A DNA stretch of 64,000 nucleotides from the NCBI RefSeq assembly GCF_014650875.1, contig NZ_BMVU01000015.1:62001-126000 (forward strand). Direction: 5' to 3'. Shown here piece after piece: positions 34,190 through 42,143 of this stretch (within the stretch, counting starts at the first letter, position 1; every line of letters begins with the position of its first letter). A model generated the notes under the pieces. That model ran no database searches. It was not told the DNA's origin and saw nothing but the letters and a program-made list of their open reading frames with translations. Made by a program: the position numbers and the translations under genes. This DNA is from Streptomyces minutiscleroticus. GTDB taxonomy: Bacteria > Actinomycetota > Actinomycetes > Streptomycetales > Streptomycetaceae.

Positions 34190-35409
34190 ACACAGTGGAA
34201 CAGCAGGTCCCCGACGGGGCGGTGCCGCCCGTGCGGCACTGGCCGGCCCTCGACCTGGACGGGGTCGACTTCGACCCCGTCCTGGCCGAGCTGATGCGCG
34301 AGGGCCCGGTGACCCGCATCCGGCTCCCGAACGGCGAGGGCTGGGCGTGGCTGGTGACGCGCCACGACGACGTGAAGTTCGTGACGAACGACGCGCGCTT
34401 CAGCCGCGAGGCCGTCCTGGGACGGCAGGTCACCCGGCTCGCGCCGCACTTCGTCCCGGCCGCCGGGGCGGTCGGCTTCGCCGATCCGCCCGACCACACC
34501 CGGCTGCGCCGCTCGGTGGCCGCCGCCTTCACCGCGCGCGGCGTGGAGCGGCTGCGCGACAGCGCCCGCGAGACGCTGCACGGCATGGTGGACGACATGC
34601 TGCGCGCCGGACCGCCGGCCGATCTGACCGGCGCGGTGCTCGGCCCCTTCCCCATCGCCGTCATCTGCGAGCTGATGGGCGTCCCGGCCGCCGACCGGGA
34701 GCGCATGCACACCTGGACGCAGCTGATCCTGTCCTCCGCGCACGGCGCGGCGGTCAGCGAGCGGGCCCGGGACGAGATGGCCGCGTACTTCGGGAAGCTG
34801 GTCGGCGACCGGCACGGCAGCACCGCCGAGGACGTGGCGTCGCTGCTCGGCGCCGCCGTGGGCCGGCAGGAGCTGACCGCCGAGGAGGCCGTCGGACTCG
34901 CGGTGCTGATCCAGATCGGCGGCGAGGCCGTCACCAACAACTCCGGCCAGATGTTCTACGTCCTGCTCACCCGCCCCGACCTGCTCCGGCGGCTGCGGGA
35001 GGAGCCGGAGGCGCGTCCCGGGGCGATCGACGAGCTGCTGCGCTGGATCCCGCACCGCAGCGCCGTGGGCCTGTCCCGCATCGCGCTGGAGGACGTGGAG
35101 ATCAGGGGCGTGCGGATCGGTGCGGGCGACGCGGTGTACGTGTCGTACCTGGCCGCCAACCGCGACCCGGACGTGTTCCCCGACCCCGGGCGGATCGACA
35201 TCGACCGCAGTCCGAACCCGCATCTGGCCTTCGGGCACGGACCGCACTACTGCGTGGGCGGGTTGCTGGCGCGCCTGGAGTCGGAACTGCTGGTGGACGC
35301 CCTGCTGGACCGGGTGCCCGACCTGCGGCTCGCGGTGGCTCCGGAGCGGGTCCCCTTCCGCAAGGGCGCCCTCATCCGCGGGCCCGAGGCCCTGCCCGTC
35401 GCCTGGTGA
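34186..35409 (+). CDS. Cytochrome P450, CYP158A-like (flaviolin/biflaviolin pigment)
   Basis: A 407-residue soluble P450. Haem binding is FGHGPHYCVGG with Cys356 as ligand; the ExxR pair is in IDELLRW (283-286). The I-helix reads IGGEAVTNN (244-252), where the conserved acid-Thr pair is replaced: Ala248 sits where most P450s have Thr, as reported for CYP158A2 (Ala245). In S. coelicolor CYP158A2 couples flaviolin into biflaviolin and triflaviolin. The GTG start overlaps the rppA stop by four bases, so translation is coupled. The same oxidative polymerisation is expected here. Confidence 0.9.
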   Translation: MNTVEQQVPDGAVPPVRHWPALDLDGVDFDPVLAELMREGPVTRIRLPNGEGWAWLVTRHDDVKFVTNDARFSREAVLGRQVTRLAPHFVPAAGAVGFADPPDHTRLRRSVAAAFTARGVERLRDSARETLHGMVDDMLRAGPPADLTGAVLGPFPIAVICELMGVPAADRERMHTWTQLILSSAHGAAVSERARDEMAAYFGKLVGDRHGSTAEDVASLLGAAVGRQELTAEEAVGLAVLIQIGGEAVTNNSGQMFYVLLTRPDLLRRLREEPEARPGAIDELLRWIPHRSAVGLSRIALEDVEIRGVRIGAGDAVYVSYLAANRDPDVFPDPGRIDIDRSPNPHLAFGHGPHYCVGGLLARLESELLVDALLDRVPDLRLAVAPERVPFRKGALIRGPEALPVAW

Positions 35410-35416
35410 GCGCCTC

Positions 35417-35962
35417 ATGACCGCACTGGAGGGGCTGTTCGTGCCGCCGGGCCACGGGCGGACGGTGCGCACCCCGGCCCAGCACGTGACGTTCAAGGTG
35501 ACGGGTACGCACTCGCGCACGGCGTCCAGCTTCGAGGTGGTCGTGCCGCCCGGCTTCGACGTGGGCGCCCACGTGCACACGCGCAGCGAGGAGCTGTTCT
35601 ACGTGCTGGAGGGCGAGCTGGACGTCCTCGCCTTCGAGCCGCGCGTGCGCACCCGGAACGGCTGGCGGCACTGGGAGTCCGCCTCGGGGGGCCGTGTGGT
35701 GCGGGCGGTCCCGGGCACGGTCGTCGTGGTGCCGCCGGGCTGCCCGCACGCGTTCGCCAATCCCACCGGCGAACCGGCGAAAATGTTCTTCCAGGCATCT
35801 CCGCCGCCCGACCACGAGCGGTACTTCGAGGAGCTGCTGGAGATCCTCGGCGGCGGCGGGCCGCCCGACCACGCGGCGATCGAGGAACTGCGCGCCCGCT
35901 ACGACATCGAGCAGCTGACGCCGCTCAGGCACAGCGGGGCGCCCCCTCCCGACCCTGGTTAG
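35417..35962 (+). CDS. momA: Cupin quinone-forming monooxygenase (MomA-like)
   Basis: A 181-residue single-domain cupin. Cupin motif 1 is GAHVHTRSEELFYVLEGELDV (about residues 51-71, His-x-His and Glu metal ligands) and motif 2 is PPGCPHAFANPTGEP (about 107-121, His). In S. antibioticus a cupin of this type, MomA, oxidises tetrahydroxynaphthalene to the naphthoquinone flaviolin, and its gene sits in the same rppA-P450-cupin order. It starts eight bases after the P450 stop. The last ten residues (RHSGAPPPDPG) are encoded by a DNA repeat that continues past the stop codon. Confidence 0.85.
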   Translation: MTALEGLFVPPGHGRTVRTPAQHVTFKVTGTHSRTASSFEVVVPPGFDVGAHVHTRSEELFYVLEGELDVLAFEPRVRTRNGWRHWESASGGRVVRAVPGTVVVVPPGCPHAFANPTGEPAKMFFQASPPPDHERYFEELLEILGGGGPPDHAAIEELRARYDIEQLTPLRHSGAPPPDPG

Positions 35963-35983
35963 CGGGGCGCCCCCTCAGGTCGG
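35933..35983. terminator. Repeat-built hairpin between convergent momA and acyl-CoA dehydrogenase
   Basis: AGCGGGGCGCCCCCTC occurs at 35933-35948 and again at 35961-35976, 28 bases apart; the second copy starts in the momA stop TAG (35960-35962). Each copy holds the 10-base palindrome GGGGCGCCCC. CCGACCCTG (35949-35957) can also pair with CAGGTCGG (35976-35983) around the second palindrome. The structure could stop transcription from both sides. Confidence 0.65.
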
Positions 35984-35986
35984 TCC

Positions 35987-37213
35987 CTAGCGGATCGGCA
36001 TGCCGGCGAGGGTGCGGGCGATGACCAGGCGCTGGATCTCGCTCGTACCCTCGAAGATCGTGTAGATCGCGGCGTCGCGGTGCATGCGCTCCACCGGGTA
36101 CTCGCGGGTGAAGCCGTTGCCGCCCAGGATCTGGACCGCCTGGGCGGTGACCTTCTTCGCCGTCTCGCTGGCGAACAGCTTGGACATCGAGCCCTCGGCG
36201 GCGGTGAACGGCTTGCCGTTCACCGCCATCCAGGAGGCGCGCCACACCAGCAGGCGGGCGGCGTCGATCGAGGTGCGCATGTCGGCGAGCTGGAAGGCGA
36301 CGCCCTGGTTGTCGATGATCGGCCGACCGAACTGCACGCGGGTCCTGGCGTACTCCAGCGCCTCCTCGTACGCGGCGCGGGCGGTGCCGACCGCCATGGC
36401 GCCGACGGCCGGGCGGGACGCCTCGAAGGTGGCCATCGCGGCGTTCTTCACGCGCTCGCCGCCCGACCTGGCGCGCTCGCGGGCTCGGGCCAGGCGCTCG
36501 TCCAGCTTCTCCTTGCCGCCGAGCAGGCAGCTGCCGGGGACGCGGACGTCGTCGAGGACGACCTCGGCGGTGTGCGAGGCGCGGATGCCGTGCTTCTTGA
36601 ACTTCTGGCCCTGGGACAGGCCCGGCGTGTTCGGCGGCACGATGAAGGAGGCGTGGCCCTTGGAGCCCAGCTCGGGGTCGACGACCGCGACGACGACGTG
36701 GACGTTGGCGATGCCGCCGTTGGTCGCCCAGGTCTTGGTGCCGTTCAGGACCCACTCGTCCTTGGCCTCGTCGTAGACGGCGCGGGTGCGCATGGAGGCG
36801 ACGTCGGAGCCGGCGTCGGGCTCGGAGGAGCAGAAGGCGGCGACCTTCACGTCGTTCGCGTCGCCGTACATCTGCGGGATCCAGGTGCCGATCTGCTCGT
36901 CGGTGCCGTTGGCGAGGACGCCCACGGCGGCCAGGCCGGTGCCCACGATCGACAGGGCGATGCCCGCGTCGCCCCAGAACAGCTCCTCCATCGCCATCGG
37001 GATGCCGAGGCCGGTGGGGTCGAAGTACTGCTGCGCGTAGAAGTCCAGGGAGTAGATGCCGACCTTCGCGGCCTCCTGGATGACCGGCCAGGGGGTCTCC
37101 TCGCGCTCGTCCCACTCGGCGGCCGCGGGGCGGATCACGTCCGCGGCGAACCCGTGGAGCCAGTCGCGGACCTCCTTCTGCTCGTCGTTGAGCTCCATGG
37201 TGAACTCGGCCAT
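35987..37213 (-). CDS. Acyl-CoA dehydrogenase
   Basis: A 408-residue acyl-CoA dehydrogenase with all three domains: N-terminal helices (LNDEQKEVRDWLHGFAADVIRPAAAEWD), the flavin-contacting AAFCSSEPDAGSDVASMRTRA and LNGTKTWATNGGIANV, and the C-terminal catalytic segment AVQILGGNGFTREYPVERMHRDAAIYTIFEGTSEIQRLV, whose EGT Glu is the base. A 25-residue Arg/Glu-rich insertion (KLDERLARARERARSGG) sits before the last domain. It is divergent from a TetR gene, with overlapping palindromes on its promoter. A straight- or branched-chain acyl-CoA substrate is expected. Confidence 0.92.
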   Translation of the reverse strand: MAEFTMELNDEQKEVRDWLHGFAADVIRPAAAEWDEREETPWPVIQEAAKVGIYSLDFYAQQYFDPTGLGIPMAMEELFWGDAGIALSIVGTGLAAVGVLANGTDEQIGTWIPQMYGDANDVKVAAFCSSEPDAGSDVASMRTRAVYDEAKDEWVLNGTKTWATNGGIANVHVVVAVVDPELGSKGHASFIVPPNTPGLSQGQKFKKHGIRASHTAEVVLDDVRVPGSCLLGGKEKLDERLARARERARSGGERVKNAAMATFEASRPAVGAMAVGTARAAYEEALEYARTRVQFGRPIIDNQGVAFQLADMRTSIDAARLLVWRASWMAVNGKPFTAAEGSMSKLFASETAKKVTAQAVQILGGNGFTREYPVERMHRDAAIYTIFEGTSEIQRLVIARTLAGMPIR

Positions 37214-37238
37214 GACCCCTCCAGCGCTGCACTCACAT

Positions 37239-37265
37239 GTTACTTACGGTAACAGAGTCTGTTAC
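37239..37265. promoter_or_regulatory. Overlapping palindromes, probable TetR operator
   Basis: GTAACAGAGTCTGTTAC (37249-37265) is a perfect 17-base palindrome. GTTACTTACGGTAAC (37239-37253) is a second palindrome sharing its GTAAC. The half-site thus occurs three times in alternating orientation. It starts 26 bases before the acyl-CoA dehydrogenase start and likely covers its promoter. The TetR gene begins 117 bases to the right. Confidence 0.82.
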
Positions 37266-37381
37266 TCGTCGGTAGAAGATGTCAACTCCCCTCCCGCGCG
37301 CGTCAGCCCGTTCGCTGCAGGTCCGCCCGGGGGTGTTACGTTGCGCAGGCGTCACCGAAACAGCACGGGTGGGGAGAACTC

Positions 37382-38026
37382 ATGGACACCACGCAGCGGA
37401 CCGATCAGGAGAGGTCCGCCGACCGTCGCCGGCGCGAACTGCTGGAGGCCGCCGACCGGGTGGTGCTCCGCGACGGCCCCGGCGCCTCGATGAACGCCAT
37501 CGCGGCCGAGGCCGGGATCACCAAGCCCATCCTGTACCGGCACTTCGGCGACAAGGGGGGACTGTACGCGGCCCTCGCCAAGCGGCACACCGACGCCCTG
37601 CTCGAGGCGCTGCGGGCCGCCCTGGACGCCCCGGCCGAGCGCCGGGAGCGGGTGGAGAACACCCTGGACACCTACCTCGCCGCGATCGAGGCACGCCCCC
37701 AGGTGTACCGCTTTCTGATGCATCCGTCGGAGGCCGGTACGCCGAACGACCAGGGCTTCGACGTCGGGCTGCACTCCGTCCCCCTGCTGCGCCGCATGGG
37801 CGAGGAGCTGGCCGAGGTCATCGAGGAGCGCGTCGACCTCGGACCCGCGGGACAGCAGCTCGCCCGGGTGTGGGGGCACGGCATCGTCGGCATGATGCAC
37901 GCCGCGGGCGACTGGTGGCTGGGCGAACGCCCGTGCTCGCGCGCGGAGTTGGTGCGCGGCCTGGCCGACCTGCTGTGGGGCCGCCTGGCGGCGGCCGGCG
38001 ACAAGGTGGGCGGGCCCGGATTCTGA
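37382..38026 (+). CDS. TetR-family regulator of the divergent acyl-CoA dehydrogenase
   Basis: A 214-residue TetR protein. The N-terminal DNA-binding part (about residues 12-60) is DRRRRELLEAADRVVLRDGPGASMNAIAAEAGITKPILYRHFGDKGGLYAAL, with the classic ITKPILYRHF recognition helix. The C-terminal ligand domain includes EARPQVYRFLMHPSE and WGHGIVGMMHAAGDWWLGERPC. The divergent acyl-CoA dehydrogenase and the strong palindrome at 37239-37265 make an acyl-CoA-responsive repressor the most likely role. Confidence 0.9.
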   Translation: MDTTQRTDQERSADRRRRELLEAADRVVLRDGPGASMNAIAAEAGITKPILYRHFGDKGGLYAALAKRHTDALLEALRAALDAPAERRERVENTLDTYLAAIEARPQVYRFLMHPSEAGTPNDQGFDVGLHSVPLLRRMGEELAEVIEERVDLGPAGQQLARVWGHGIVGMMHAAGDWWLGERPCSRAELVRGLADLLWGRLAAAGDKVGGPGF

Positions 38027-38043
38027 CCCGCGCCCCGCGACCC

Positions 38044-38067
38044 GCGACCCGCGGCCCCGCGGGTCGC
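38044..38067. terminator. Perfect 11-bp hairpin between convergent tetR and def
   Basis: GCGACCCGCGG (38044-38054) pairs with CCGCGGGTCGC (38057-38067) over a two-base turn. It sits between the stop codons of two converging genes (38026 and 38080) and would serve both. The region just before it repeats CCGCGAC in tandem. Confidence 0.75.
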
Positions 38068-38079
38068 TCCGGCGGGCGG

Positions 38080-38634
38080 TCAGGAGGCCCGCGACCCGTC
38101 GTTCCAGGGCGCCCTGGCCGCCGCCCGCAGCACCCTGCGGCGGCGCCAGCCCCTGACCCGGTCCGTGTAGACCCGGCCGTCGAGGTGGTCGCACTCGTGC
38201 TGCAGGCAGCGGGCGAAGAAGCCGGTGCCGTGCACCCGCACCGGGCCGCCGTCCAGCGTGACGCCCTCGACCACCGCGGAGTCGTACCGCTCCGTGCCCG
38301 CCTCCAGGCCCGGCAGGGACAGGCAGCCCTCCGGGCCGCGCAGCACCACGCCGTCCGCCTCGACGAGGCGCGGGTTCACGATGTGGCCGAGGTGGCGGAC
38401 GTCCTCGTCGTCGGGGCAGTCGTACACGAAGACCCGCAGCCCCTCCCCCACCTGGTTCGCGGCCAGGCCCACCCCCCGGGCCGCGTACATGGTGGCGAAC
38501 ATGTCCTCGACGAGGCGGGCGAGTTCGGGGCCGAAGTCGGTGACGTCCTCGCACGGAGTGTGCAGAACGGGGTCGCCGAGCAGGGTGAGCGGCCGGACGC
38601 GCCCCGCGGCGCCCGGGATCGAGCCGTGTCGCAT
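38080..38634 (-). CDS. def: Peptide deformylase
   Basis: A 184-residue peptide deformylase, which removes the formyl group from nascent N-terminal Met. All three motifs are present: GVGLAANQVG (motif 1), EGCLSLP (motif 2, metal-binding Cys) and QHECDHLDG (motif 3, HEXXH with two metal His and the catalytic Glu). CDHL is in place of the more common IDHL. ATG at 38634 gives MRHGSIPG; the long open frame upstream on this strand is antisense to murT and is not coding. Streptomyces usually has several paralogues, so this may not be the main enzyme. Confidence 0.95.
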   Translation of the reverse strand: MRHGSIPGAAGRVRPLTLLGDPVLHTPCEDVTDFGPELARLVEDMFATMYAARGVGLAANQVGEGLRVFVYDCPDDEDVRHLGHIVNPRLVEADGVVLRGPEGCLSLPGLEAGTERYDSAVVEGVTLDGGPVRVHGTGFFARCLQHECDHLDGRVYTDRVRGWRRRRVLRAAARAPWNDGSRAS

Positions 38635-38778
38635 GGCCGCAAGCGTACGGTTCCCGAGGCCGTGGGGGCGCCGGGGAGGTGGCGCGGGTTCGGGACGGTG
38701 CACGGATCTCGATAGGCTGAGGACCACACGTTGCCGGGGAGCAGGGGCGGCGCCGTACGCAAGGAGGATCGGGAACTG

Positions 38779-40017
38779 ATGGCAGGCAACTCGGACCCGC
38801 TGTCGCCGCGGGCCAAGCTGGCCGTGACGGCGGGCAGGGCCGTCGCGGCGGCATCGCGCGCCGCGGGGCGGGGCAGCGGATCGGTGATCGGCGGCCGGGT
38901 GGCGCTCAAGCTCGACCCCGACCTGCTGGCCAGGCTGGCCCAGCACCTGGACGTGATCCTGGTCTCGGCCACCAACGGCAAGACCACGACCACGCGGCTG
39001 ATCGCCGAGGCGCTGCGCGCCGCGGGACCGGTCGTGTCCAACGCGCTCGGCGCCAACATGCCCGCGGGCATCACCTCGGCGCTGGCCGGCGGCTCCGACG
39101 CCAAGTACGCGGTGATCGAGGTCGACGAGAAGTACCTGGCGGGCGTCGCCCGGGACACCGACCCGAAGTGCATCGCGCTGCTGAACCTCTCGCGCGACCA
39201 GCTCGACCGGGCCGCCGAGACCCGGATGATGGCCGAGCACTGGCGCGAGGGCCTGGCGGGCTCGAAGGCCGTCGTGGTCGCCAACGCCGACGACCCGCTG
39301 GTGGTGTGGGCCGCGTCCTCCTCGCCCAACGTGGTGTGGGTGGCCGCCGGGCAGATGTGGAAGGACGACGCCTGGTCCTGCCCGTCCTGCGGCGGTGTGA
39401 TGCAGCGCCCGGGCGACGACTGGTTCTGCGGCGAGTGCGGCTTCCGCAGGCCCACGCCGAGCTGGGCGCTCTCCGGCGACCACGTGCTGGACCCGCACGG
39501 GTCGGCCTGGCCGATCCACCTCCAGCTGCCCGGCCGCGCCAACAAGGCCAACGCCGCCTCGTCGGCCGCCGTCGCCGCCGTCTTCGGCGTGCCCCCTCAG
39601 GTCGCCCTGGAACGCATGTACCAGGTGCAGGCGGTGGCGGGCCGCTACGACGTCGTGCAGTTCCAGCAGCGCGACCTGCGGCTGCTGCTGGCCAAGAACC
39701 CCGCGGGCTGGCTGGAGACGTTCTCGCTGATCGACCCGCCGCCGACCCCGGTGATCCTGTCGGTGAACGCGCGCAGCGCGGACGGCACCGACACCTCCTG
39801 GCTCTGGGACGTCGACTACACGCGCCTGACCGGCCACCCGATCTTCGTCCTCGGCGACCGCAAGCTGGACCTGGCCGTGCGCCTGGAGGTCGCGAACCAG
39901 TCCTTCCAGGTCTGCGACACCCTCGACCAGGCGGTGCAGCTCGCCCCGCCGGGCCGGATCGAGGTCATCGCGAACTACACCGCGTTCCAGGACCTGCGCC
40001 GCCGGGTCGGCAACTGA
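38779..40017 (+). CDS. murT: Lipid II isoglutaminyl synthase subunit MurT (Mur ligase family)
   Basis: A 412-residue Mur-ligase-like subunit that activates the D-glutamate carboxyl of lipid II for amidation, with GatD providing ammonia. The ATP loop is VSATNGKTTTTRLIAEAL (about residues 61-78). VIEVDEKYLAG and NLSRDQLDR are Mur ligase motifs. The inserted zinc ribbon, CPSCGGVM and CGECGF (about 206-225), is characteristic of MurT. The C-terminal DUF1727 region has DVDYTRLTGHPIFVLGDR. ATG at 38779 follows AAGGAGG by eleven bases. gatD follows 18 bases later. Confidence 0.95.
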   Translation: MAGNSDPLSPRAKLAVTAGRAVAAASRAAGRGSGSVIGGRVALKLDPDLLARLAQHLDVILVSATNGKTTTTRLIAEALRAAGPVVSNALGANMPAGITSALAGGSDAKYAVIEVDEKYLAGVARDTDPKCIALLNLSRDQLDRAAETRMMAEHWREGLAGSKAVVVANADDPLVVWAASSSPNVVWVAAGQMWKDDAWSCPSCGGVMQRPGDDWFCGECGFRRPTPSWALSGDHVLDPHGSAWPIHLQLPGRANKANAASSAAVAAVFGVPPQVALERMYQVQAVAGRYDVVQFQQRDLRLLLAKNPAGWLETFSLIDPPPTPVILSVNARSADGTDTSWLWDVDYTRLTGHPIFVLGDRKLDLAVRLEVANQSFQVCDTLDQAVQLAPPGRIEVIANYTAFQDLRRRVGN

Positions 40018-40035
40018 TCGACAAGGACGATGAGC

Positions 40036-40764
40036 ATGAGTGACAACCAACTGCGTCTGGTGTGGATCTACCCGGACCTGCTGAGCACCTACGGCGACCA
40101 GGGCAACGCCCTCGTCGTGGAGCGCCGGGCGCGCCAGCGCGGCCTGGACGTGGCCCGGCTCGACGTGCGCAGCGACCAGCCGATCCCCACCTCCGGCGAC
40201 ATCTACCTGATCGGCGGCGGCGAGGACCGGCCGCAGCGGCTCGCGGCCGAGCGGCTGCGCCGCGACGGCGGCCTGCACCGGGCGGTGGGCAACGGCGCGA
40301 TCGTCTTCTCGGTCTGCGCCGGCTACCAGATCCTCGGCCACGAGTTCATCAACGACCTCGGGCAGCGCGAGCCGGGCCTCGGCCTGCTCGACGTGGTCTC
40401 CACGCGCGGCGAGGGCGCCCGCTGCGTCGGCGACGTGCTGGCCGACATCGACCCCCGGCTGGGCCTGCCGCCGCTGACGGGCTTCGAGAACCACCAGGGC
40501 GTCACGCACCTCGGCCCCACCGCCCGCCCCTTCGCCCAGGTCAAGCTCGGCAACGGCAACGGCACGGGCGACGGCACCGAGGGCGCGTACAACGACACCG
40601 TCTTCGGCACCTACATGCACGGCCCCGTGCTCGCGCGCAACCCGCAGATCGCGGACCTGCTGCTGAAGCTGGCCCTCGACGTGAACGCGCTGCCGCCGAC
40701 CGACGACCGCTGGTACGAGGCCCTGCGCAACGAGCGGATCTCCGCCGCCCAGGAACCCGCCTGA
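40036..40764 (+). CDS. gatD: Lipid II isoglutaminyl synthase glutaminase subunit GatD
   Basis: A 242-residue class I glutamine amidotransferase (CobB/CobQ-like). The nucleophilic Cys is in VFSVCAGYQILGHEF (about residue 92) and the catalytic His in FGTYMHGPVLARNP (about 193). IYLIGGGEDRPQ is the oxyanion-side glycine loop. With MurT it makes iso-glutamine in lipid II, needed for efficient peptidoglycan cross-linking. I prefer ATG at 40036 because AAGGA (40023-40027) is eight bases away; ATG at 40030 is too close. Confidence 0.95.
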   Translation: MSDNQLRLVWIYPDLLSTYGDQGNALVVERRARQRGLDVARLDVRSDQPIPTSGDIYLIGGGEDRPQRLAAERLRRDGGLHRAVGNGAIVFSVCAGYQILGHEFINDLGQREPGLGLLDVVSTRGEGARCVGDVLADIDPRLGLPPLTGFENHQGVTHLGPTARPFAQVKLGNGNGTGDGTEGAYNDTVFGTYMHGPVLARNPQIADLLLKLALDVNALPPTDDRWYEALRNERISAAQEPA

Positions 40765-40988
40765 GCGGCCGTGCCGCCACCCGCCCCAGTGGCACCCGCC
40801 GCCCCGCCCGGAGTCGTGCGCACCGGTGCGGGGCGGGCCCGTATGGAGGGGTTCGTGCTCACTTGTGCGGGTGTGTCCAGCAGGCGGACGCGCGGTGTGG
40901 AGCGGCCCCCCGGCGCCGGTAGGGTGTCGGCGTCCGACCGGACGAGGGCGTCCGGTCCCGGCCCTCGTTGAGAAGGTTGTTGCGCCTC

Positions 40989-42014
40989 ATGCGTATTGGT
41001 GTCCTCACCTCCGGAGGCGACTGCCCCGGACTGAACGCCGTCATCCGGTCCGTCGTGCACCGCGCCGTCGCCGACCACGGCGACGAGGTCATCGGCTTCC
41101 GGGACGGCTGGAAGGGCCTCCTGGAATGCGACTACCTCAAGCTCGACCTCGACGCGGTCAGCGGCATCCTCGCCCGCGGCGGCACCATGCTCGGCTCCTC
41201 CCGCGTCCAGCCCGCGCATCTGCGTGACGGGGTGGAGCGGGCCCGCGGCCACGTCGAGGAGCTCGGCCTGGACGCGATCATCCCGATCGGCGGCGAGGGC
41301 ACGCTCAAGGCGGCCCGGCTGCTCTCCGACAGCGGCCTGCCGATCGTCGGGGTGCCGAAGACCATCGACAACGACATCGCGGTCACGGACGTGACCTTCG
41401 GCTTCGACACCGCCGTCGGGGTCGCCACCGAGGCCCTGGACCGGCTCAAGACCACCGCCGAGTCGCACCAGCGGGTGCTGATCGTGGAGGTCATGGGCCG
41501 GCACACGGGCTGGATCGCGCTGCACTCCGGCATGGCCGCCGGCGCCCACGCGATCGTCGTGCCGGAACGTCCCTTCGACATCGAGGAGCTGGCCGCCAAG
41601 GTCGGTGAGCGCTTCTCGGCGGGCAAGAAGTTCGCCATCGTCGTGGCGGCCGAGGGCGCCAAGCCCCGGCCGGGCACCATGGACTTCGACGAGGGCGGCA
41701 AGGACGTCTACGGCCACGAGCGCTTCGCGGGCATCGCCCGGCAGCTCGCCCTGGAACTGGAGCAGCGCCTGGGCAAGGAGGCCCGCCCGGTGATCCTCGG
41801 GCACGTCCAGCGCGGCGGCACCCCGACCGCGTACGACCGGGTCCTGGCCACCCGCTTCGGCTGGCACGCGGTGGAGGCCGTGCACCGCGGCGAGTTCGGG
41901 CGCATGACGGCGCTGCGCGGCACCGACATCGTGATGGTGCCGCTGGCCGAGGCCGTGGAGACGCTCAAGACCGTGCCGCGGGAGCGGTACGCCGAGTCGG
42001 AGTGCGTCCTGTAG
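40989..42014 (+). CDS. pfkA: 6-phosphofructokinase (group III, ATP-type)
   Basis: A 341-residue phosphofructokinase converting fructose 6-phosphate to fructose 1,6-bisphosphate. Motifs are GGDCPGLNAVIRSV at the N-terminus, PIGGEGTL near residue 104, VPKTIDNDI near 124, EVMGRHTGWIALH, and LGHVQRGGTPTAYDR. Gly in GEGT is the ATP-type residue, while Lys in PKTIDND is shared with PPi-dependent enzymes; this mixture is normal for Streptomyces group III ATP-PFKs. GAGAAGG lies before ATG at 40989. It is monocistronic with a strong terminator. Confidence 0.94.
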   Translation: MRIGVLTSGGDCPGLNAVIRSVVHRAVADHGDEVIGFRDGWKGLLECDYLKLDLDAVSGILARGGTMLGSSRVQPAHLRDGVERARGHVEELGLDAIIPIGGEGTLKAARLLSDSGLPIVGVPKTIDNDIAVTDVTFGFDTAVGVATEALDRLKTTAESHQRVLIVEVMGRHTGWIALHSGMAAGAHAIVVPERPFDIEELAAKVGERFSAGKKFAIVVAAEGAKPRPGTMDFDEGGKDVYGHERFAGIARQLALELEQRLGKEARPVILGHVQRGGTPTAYDRVLATRFGWHAVEAVHRGEFGRMTALRGTDIVMVPLAEAVETLKTVPRERYAESECVL

Positions 42015-42039
42015 TGCCGTGACCCACCGGGCCGGAGCC

Positions 42040-42069
42040 CGCCCCCGGTCGCGGTCGCGACCGGGGGCG
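42040..42069. terminator. Perfect 14-bp stem terminator after pfkA
   Basis: CGCCCCCGGTCGCG (42040-42053) pairs with CGCGACCGGGGGCG (42056-42069) over a GT turn and is followed by GTTCT. It lies 26 bases after the pfkA stop codon. A second, smaller hairpin (CCTCCCC 42102-42108 with GGGGAGG 42112-42118) sits in the leader of the next gene. Confidence 0.85.
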
Positions 42070-42143
42070 GTTCTACTCTGGTGCGGACGGACAGCACACA
42101 CCCTCCCCCTTGGGGAGGTACCCCCACGAATCAGGAGCCGGCG

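Noticed and set aside
36080..37252. A 390-codon plus-strand frame opposite the acyl-CoA dehydrogenase
   Set aside because: Shadow frame; composition is Gly/Val/Asp/Arg only and it overlaps the TetR operator.
38635..40620. Upstream extension of the deformylase frame over murT and gatD
   Set aside because: Antisense to two well-supported genes; the deformylase has its own normal start at 38634.
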